Source of the DNA: Actinomycetes bacterium
Lineage (GTDB): Bacteria; Actinomycetota; Acidimicrobiia; Acidimicrobiales; CADCSY01
Reading direction: 5' to 3'
DNA: 16,903 nt
NCBI GenBank assembly: GCA_025464025.1
Contig: JAODBP010000289.1
Coordinates: 1-16,903, forward strand
Shown here: positions 13,221 through 16,903 of the stretch, piece by piece
How the letters are laid out: every line of letters begins with the position of its first letter
Numbering within the stretch: the stretch's first letter is position 1
Made by a program: the position numbers and the translations under genes
The notes under the pieces: model-generated
What the model was told of the DNA's origin: nothing
Seen by the model: only the letters and a program-made list of their open reading frames with translations
Databases searched by the model: none

Positions 13221-15980
13221 ATGGCAGCACCCCCCGAGGACACCCCGAAGTTCCGCTACACGGCCACCCTCGCCAACGAGATCGAGGGCCGTTGGCAGGA
13301 CCGGTGGGAAGCGGCGGGGACCTACCACGCGCCCAACCCCGAGGGGCCGCTGGCCGACGGCTGGGACCGGGTCGGGGACCGCCCGAAGCTGTTCGTGCTC
13401 GACATGTTCCCGTACCCGAGCGGCACCGGCCTCCACGTCGGCCACCCGCTGGGCTACATCGGCACCGACGTGCTGGCCCGCTTCAAGCGCATGACCGGCC
13501 ACAACGTCCTGCACGCCATGGGCTACGACGCCTTCGGCCTGCCCGCCGAGCAGTACGCGGTGCAGACCGGCCAGCACCCGCGCGTCACCACCGAGGCCAA
13601 CATCGCCAACATGCGCCGGCAGTTCCGGGCGATGGGGTTGGGCCACGACGACCGGCGCAGCGTGGCCACCACCGACGTCGGCTACTACCGGTGGACGCAG
13701 TGGATCTTCCTCCAGATCTTCAACTCCTGGTACGACGCCAAGGAGCGCCGGGCCCGGCCCATCACCGAGCTGCCGGTGCCGGCGCAGTTGGAAGGCGCCG
13801 ACCGCCGCGCGTTCATTGACGGCCACCGCCTGGCCTACATCTCCGAGGCGCCGGTGAACTGGTGCCCGGCCCTGGGCACCGTCCTGGCCAACGAGGAGGT
13901 CACCGCCGACGGCCGCAGCGACCGCGGCAACTTCCCCGTCTACCGCCGACCCCTGAAGCAGTGGATGCTGCGCATCACCGCCTACGCCGATCGCCTGATC
14001 GAGGACCTCGACCTGGTCGACTGGCCCGAGCCGGTGCGGCTCATGCAGCGCAACTGGATCGGCCGCAGCGAGGGTGCCCGGGTCCGCTTCCCGATCGAGG
14101 GCATCGATGATGCCATCGAGGTGTTCACCACCCGGCCCGACACCCTCTTCGGCGCCACGTTCATGGTGCTCGCCCCCGAGCACCCACTGGTCGACGTCCT
14201 GACCACCGCCGACCAGCGCGCCGCCATCGACGCCTACCGGCTCCAGGCCGAGCAGCGGTCCGAGCTCGATCGCCAGGCCGACGCCAAGGACAAGACCGGC
14301 GTGGCCACCGGCGGGTACGCCACCAACCCGGCCACCGGCGAGCGAGTGCCGGTGTGGATCGCCGACTACGTGCTCATGGGCTACGGCACCGGGGCCATCA
14401 TGGCCGTGCCCGCCCAGGACGAGCGCGACTGGGCCTTCGCCGAGCAGTTCGACCTGCCCATCGTCCGCACCGTGCAGCCGCCCGACGGCTGGGAGGGCAA
14501 GGCCTTCACCGGTGAGGGACCGGCGGTCAACAGCGGCTTCCTCGACGGGCTCGGGATCGGTGCCGCCAAGCGGACCATGATCGAGTGGCTGGAGCACGAG
14601 GGCCACGGCGAGGGCACCGTCACCTACAAGCTGCGGGACTGGCTGTTCAGCCGGCAGCGCTACTGGGGCGAGCCGTTCCCGATCGTGTTCGACGAGGAGG
14701 GCAACCCCCGCGCCGTGCCCGACGAGCTGCTGCCGGTCGAGCTCCCCGAGATCGAGGACTACGCCCCCGAGGTCCGGCCCGACGACGACCGCTCGGTGCC
14801 CGAGCCCCCACTGGGCCGGGTCGAGGAGTGGAAGCACGTCACCCTCGACCTGGGCGACGGCCCGCGCGCCTACACCCGCGAGCTGAACACCATGCCGCAG
14901 TGGGCGGGGTCGTGCTGGTACTACCTGCGCTACCTCGACCCCACCAACGACGAGCGCTTCGTCGACCCCGAGATCGAGCACTACTGGATGCAGGGGTCAC
15001 GGCCCGACGGCACGCCCAAGGCCGGCGGCGTCGACCTGTACGTCGGCGGCGTCGAGCACGCCGTGCTCCACCTGCTCTACAGCCGGTTCTGGCACAAGGT
15101 GCTCTACGACCTGGGCCACGTGTCCACCCCCGAGCCGTTCCACCGGCTGTTCAACCAGGGCATGGTGCTGGCCGCCGCCTTCACCGACGACCGGGGCATC
15201 TACGTCGACGCCCACGACGTCGAGGAGGTCGCCGACGGCCAGTTCACCTACGAGGGGGCCCCGGTCTCCCGCGAGTTCGGGAAGATGGGCAAGAGCCTGA
15301 AGAACTCGGTCTCGCCCGACGACATCTACGCCGACTACGGCGCCGACACGCTGCGCCTCTACGAGATGTCGACCGGGCCGCTCGATGCCGAGCGCCCGTG
15401 GAACACCCGCGACATCGTGGGCGTCTACCGGTTCCTGCAGCGGCTGTGGCGCCACCTGGTCGACGAGGACTCCGGCGACCTGACCGTGGTCGACGCCGCC
15501 CCGCCCACCGAGCTCCGGCGCCTGCTCCACAAGACGATCGCCGGCGTGGCCGACGACATGGAGGCCATGCGGTTCAACACCGCGGTGGCCAAGCTCATCG
15601 AGCTCAACAACGGCCTCGGGCCGGTGGTCCGCAACATCGGCGGCGCGCCCCGCGAGGTGGCCGAAGCGCTGGTCCTGATGCTGGCCCCGCTCGCTCCCCA
15701 CGTGGCCGAGGAGCTGTGGTCGAGGCTGGGCCACGACACGTCAGTGGTGTGGACCGACTTCCCCCGCCCCGACCGTTCGCTGCTGGTCGAGGCCGAGGTC
15801 GAGATCCCCGTCCAGGTGAACGGCAAGGTGAAGGCCCGCATCACTGCCCCCGCCGATGCCGGCGCCGCCACCCTCGAGGCCATGGCCCTGGCCGACCCCG
15901 ACGTGCAGGCCGCCATCGACGGGCGCGACGTCAAGCGGGTGGTCGTGGTGCCCGGCCGGATGGTCAACATCGTGATCTGA
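13221..15980 (+). CDS. leuS: Leucyl-tRNA synthetase
   Basis: Class I aminoacyl-tRNA synthetase that charges tRNA-Leu and edits misacylated products. The 919 residues include the first catalytic signature [18 protein letters not shown] (62-79, HIGH variant HVGH 72-75). The CP1 editing domain has TTRPDTLFG (303-311) and [20 protein letters not shown]. The RYWGEPFP segment and [13 protein letters not shown] are present, and the second signature is KMGKS (688-692). The C-terminal anticodon-binding and zeta-like tail [11 protein letters not shown] ... [13 protein letters not shown] is intact. Gly in place of Ser in KMSKS is common in actinobacterial LeuRS, as I recall. The editing-site Asp is within AQDERD rather than the common AHDERD. 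ATG 13221 has no Shine-Dalgarno and a near -10 box. It is followed directly by tRNA-Ala. Confidence 0.97.
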   Translation: MAAPPEDTPKFRYTATLANEIEGRWQDRWEAAGTYHAPNPEGPLADGWDRVGDRPKLFVLDMFPYPSGTGLHVGHPLGYIGTDVLARFKRMTGHNVLHAMGYDAFGLPAEQYAVQTGQHPRVTTEANIANMRRQFRAMGLGHDDRRSVATTDVGYYRWTQWIFLQIFNSWYDAKERRARPITELPVPAQLEGADRRAFIDGHRLAYISEAPVNWCPALGTVLANEEVTADGRSDRGNFPVYRRPLKQWMLRITAYADRLIEDLDLVDWPEPVRLMQRNWIGRSEGARVRFPIEGIDDAIEVFTTRPDTLFGATFMVLAPEHPLVDVLTTADQRAAIDAYRLQAEQRSELDRQADAKDKTGVATGGYATNPATGERVPVWIADYVLMGYGTGAIMAVPAQDERDWAFAEQFDLPIVRTVQPPDGWEGKAFTGEGPAVNSGFLDGLGIGAAKRTMIEWLEHEGHGEGTVTYKLRDWLFSRQRYWGEPFPIVFDEEGNPRAVPDELLPVELPEIEDYAPEVRPDDDRSVPEPPLGRVEEWKHVTLDLGDGPRAYTRELNTMPQWAGSCWYYLRYLDPTNDERFVDPEIEHYWMQGSRPDGTPKAGGVDLYVGGVEHAVLHLLYSRFWHKVLYDLGHVSTPEPFHRLFNQGMVLAAAFTDDRGIYVDAHDVEEVADGQFTYEGAPVSREFGKMGKSLKNSVSPDDIYADYGADTLRLYEMSTGPLDAERPWNTRDIVGVYRFLQRLWRHLVDEDSGDLTVVDAAPPTELRRLLHKTIAGVADDMEAMRFNTAVAKLIELNNGLGPVVRNIGGAPREVAEALVLMLAPLAPHVAEELWSRLGHDTSVVWTDFPRPDRSLLVEAEVEIPVQVNGKVKARITAPADAGAATLEAMALADPDVQAAIDGRDVKRVVVVPGRMVNIVI

Positions 15981-16004
15981 CAGCCACGTGTCGACTGCTA
16001 CAGT
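15977..16004 (+). promoter_or_regulatory. tRNA-Ala promoter overlapping the leuS stop codon
   Basis: CTGACA (15977-15982) serves as -35 and contains the TGA stop of leuS. After 16 bp comes TACAGT (15999-16004) with a TGC extension (15996-15998). The -10 ends 14 nt before the mature tRNA 5' end, a plausible spacing for a short 5' leader. Confidence 0.55.
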
Positions 16005-16018
16005 GGCAAGTCCCTGAT

Positions 16019-16091
16019 GGGGCTATAGCTCAGTTGGTAGAGCGCTTCCATGGCATGGAAGAGGTCAGGAGTTCGATTCTCCTTAGCTCCA
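16019..16091 (+). tRNA. tRNA-Ala (anticodon GGC)
   Basis: A complete 73-nt cloverleaf. Acceptor stem GGGGCTA/TAGCTCC includes the G3-U70 pair that identifies alanine tRNA. The D arm is GCTC-AGTTGGTA-GAGC, and the anticodon arm is CTTCC-ATGGCAT-GGAAG with GGC at 16052-16054, reading GCC and GCU. The variable loop is AGGTC and the T arm AGGAG-TTCGATT-CTCCT. The discriminator is A at 16091. CCA is not encoded, because the next bases are CTT. GCC is the dominant Ala codon in the surrounding genes, so this should be a heavily used isoacceptor. It has its own promoter at the leuS stop and a strong terminator 49 nt downstream. Confidence 0.98.
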
Positions 16092-16098
16092 CTTCGGC

Positions 16099-16128
16099 AA
16101 GGAATCGGAGCAGGACCCCGATTTCCTT
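16099..16128 (+). other. Imperfect hairpin downstream of tRNA-Ala
   Basis: AAGGAATCGG (16099-16108) pairs with CCGATTTCCTT (16118-16128) with one unpaired T and a 9-nt loop. It precedes the main terminator and may form in the precursor trailer, possibly affecting 3' processing. No T tract follows it directly. Confidence 0.4.
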
Positions 16129-16139
16129 CGCTCCACTCC

Positions 16140-16174
16140 CGTGACCGGTCCTCGGACCGGTCACGTTGCGTTTT
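16140..16174 (+). terminator. Rho-independent terminator after tRNA-Ala
   Basis: CGTGACCGGTCC (16140-16151) and GGACCGGTCACG (16154-16165) are perfect 12-bp inverted repeats. A 2-nt spacer would open to a 4-nt loop. They are followed by TTGCG and TTTT (16171-16174). This is the clearest intrinsic terminator in the window. The stem is symmetrical, but the opposite strand has no good T tract, so it should mainly stop plus-strand transcripts. Confidence 0.8.
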
Positions 16175-16227
16175 CGGCGGGAAGGTCAGCTGGGGGCGAC
16201 GGTGGCCGCCAGCTCGTCGTGCTCCAT

Positions 16228-16755
16228 CTACGAGCGGCCCGGGATCTCCTGCTCCTTGGCCAGGTCGATGAGCTCGGCCTTGGTCAGGTCGATCTTGTCG
16301 GCCAGGGTCGGCGCTCCCAGCTCGGCCTTCTTGGCCTCCAGCGCCTGGGCCAGGGCCTCGAGCTTCTCGCTGCTCAGGTCCTTGCGCAGCGGCGGCCACA
16401 TCTCGGTCTCCTCCTCCTCGGCGTGGTGCTCCACGTTCTCGATGAGGACCTTGAGCTTGGCCGCCCACCGCTCGTCGGCCGGGTCGAGGCCCTGGGCCTC
16501 GGCCATGAGGTCCTTGGCCACGCCGTGCTCCTCGTAGGCCTCGACGACCAGCTCGTGGACCTCGTCGCTCAGGTCGGTGATGGCCGGGTAGAAGACCGTC
16601 TCCTCGATGGTCGTGTGGACCTCGAGCTCGGTGAAGATCTTGTTCGCCAGCTCGGTGGCGGTGGCCAGGTCGTCTGCCTCATGGGCGGTCTGGAACCGGG
16701 CGAAGAGACCTCGCACCCGGTTGTGGTCGGCGGTGAGGAGGGTGAGTGCGTCCAT
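16228..16755 (-). CDS. Hemerythrin HHE-domain protein with truncated C-terminal motif
   Basis: Cation-binding four-helix-bundle protein expected to hold a di-iron centre and sense or bind O2 or NO in the cytoplasm. Over 175 residues the candidate ligands are His11 (ADHNRVRGLF), His47 and Glu51 (EVHTTIEETVFYP), His77 (YEEHGVAKDL) and His110/111 with nearby Glu (EHHAEEEETEMWPP). The C-terminal KIDLTKAELIDLAKEQEIPGRS (154-175) looks like a Rho-N/SAP-type motif and stops at TAG (16228-16230) immediately after GRS. The frame beyond the stop encodes MEHDELAATVAPS and then TGA (16186-16188), which would complete the usual GRS-x-M-x-x-DEL element. The gene therefore appears shortened by a nonsense change. 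ATG 16755 is clear, with a weak GGCGGA before it. It lies 29 nt downstream of rsfS. Confidence 0.88.
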   Translation of the reverse strand: MDALTLLTADHNRVRGLFARFQTAHEADDLATATELANKIFTELEVHTTIEETVFYPAITDLSDEVHELVVEAYEEHGVAKDLMAEAQGLDPADERWAAKLKVLIENVEHHAEEEETEMWPPLRKDLSSEKLEALAQALEAKKAELGAPTLADKIDLTKAELIDLAKEQEIPGRS

Positions 16756-16784
16756 GGTCCGCCGGTACCCACCGCGCGGAGCGC

Positions 16785-16903
16785 CTATTCGCTCCCGGTG
16801 GCCGCCGGCTCCCAGTCGAGCCGACCGACGTCGCGCCAGAGCCGCTCGAGGTCGTAGAACTCCCGCGTCTCGTCGAGGAACACGTGGACCACGACGTCGC
16901 CGT
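16785..16903 (-). CDS. rsfS: Ribosomal silencing factor RsfS, 3' end only
   Basis: Only the last 38 codons and the stop are in the window; the start lies beyond the right edge. The visible product is [20 protein letters not shown], then [18 protein letters not shown]. The motif DVVVHVF-x-x-x-x-R-x-FYDLE-x-LW is diagnostic for RsfS (YbeB/Iojap), which binds ribosomal protein L14 (uL14) and blocks subunit joining during starvation. The TAG stop is at 16785-16787. It is upstream of and co-oriented with the hemerythrin gene. Its position on the far side of leuS from comEA, comEC and holA fits actinobacterial synteny. Confidence 0.9.
   Translation of the reverse strand, partial: GDVVVHVFLDETREFYDLERLWRDVGRLDWEPAATGSE

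Noticed and set aside
13062..14981. A 639-codon minus-strand frame across leuS
   Set aside because: It is antisense to leuS and has no motif; leuS shows its complete set of signatures.
14585..16144. A plus-strand frame running from inside leuS through the tRNA
   Set aside because: It is an alternate frame of leuS, Arg-rich, and would read through a structured tRNA gene.

Overview
The window is a very G+C-rich chromosomal segment. Genes lie on both strands, third codon positions are almost always G or C, and GTG starts are common. The order rsfS ... leuS ... comEA ... comEC - holA - rpsT - lepA matches the conserved actinobacterial housekeeping block. A class A penicillin-binding protein with a Thr-rich tail, a FolP2-type dihydropteroate-synthase relative and TAnnnT -10 boxes close to start codons also fit Actinomycetota. 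A deep-branching, free-living lineage such as Acidimicrobiia is my inference and is not proven. I see no prophage, transposon, CRISPR array or obvious island.

Layout. 1-1454: lepA (EF4), minus strand, 3' end cut by the window. 1551-1820: rpsT (S20), plus strand, with a clear promoter. 1824-5010: a tightly overlapped minus-strand operon comEC -> folP2-like -> holA. 5082-7220: a class A penicillin-binding protein, plus strand, followed by a small membrane-anchored ORF (7262-7507). 7495-9469: small accessory genes, namely a flavin reductase (-), a Cys/His mini zinc-knuckle protein (+), a DUF2237 protein (+) and a YdeI/OmpD-family protein (-). 9513-11278: comEA, a small HExxH protein and a thioredoxin-TPR (CnoX/YbbN-like) protein, all minus strand. 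11316-15980: a phosphotransferase/PAC2-family pair and leuS, plus strand. 16019-16091: tRNA-Ala(GGC), followed by a strong terminator. 16228-16755: a hemerythrin-domain gene (-) whose C-terminal motif is cut by an in-frame TAG. 16785-16903: the 3' end of rsfS (-), running off the window.

How the genes work together. Most of the window is translation (lepA, rpsT, leuS, tRNA-Ala, rsfS), replication (holA) and DNA uptake (comEA, comEC). ComEA and ComEC are normally adjacent; here about 4.5 kb of cell-wall and redox/accessory genes separate them. ComEC has only its membrane part and no C-terminal metallo-beta-lactamase-like domain. No single undescribed system stands out. The best leads are the broken tail of the hemerythrin protein, the atypical pterin-site residues of the FolP2-like protein embedded in the competence/replication operon, the nuclease-less ComEC, the small HExxH protein, and a repeated short-leader or leaderless promoter architecture, including one 37-bp bidirectional promoter. 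No gene-free stretch exceeds 300 bases.
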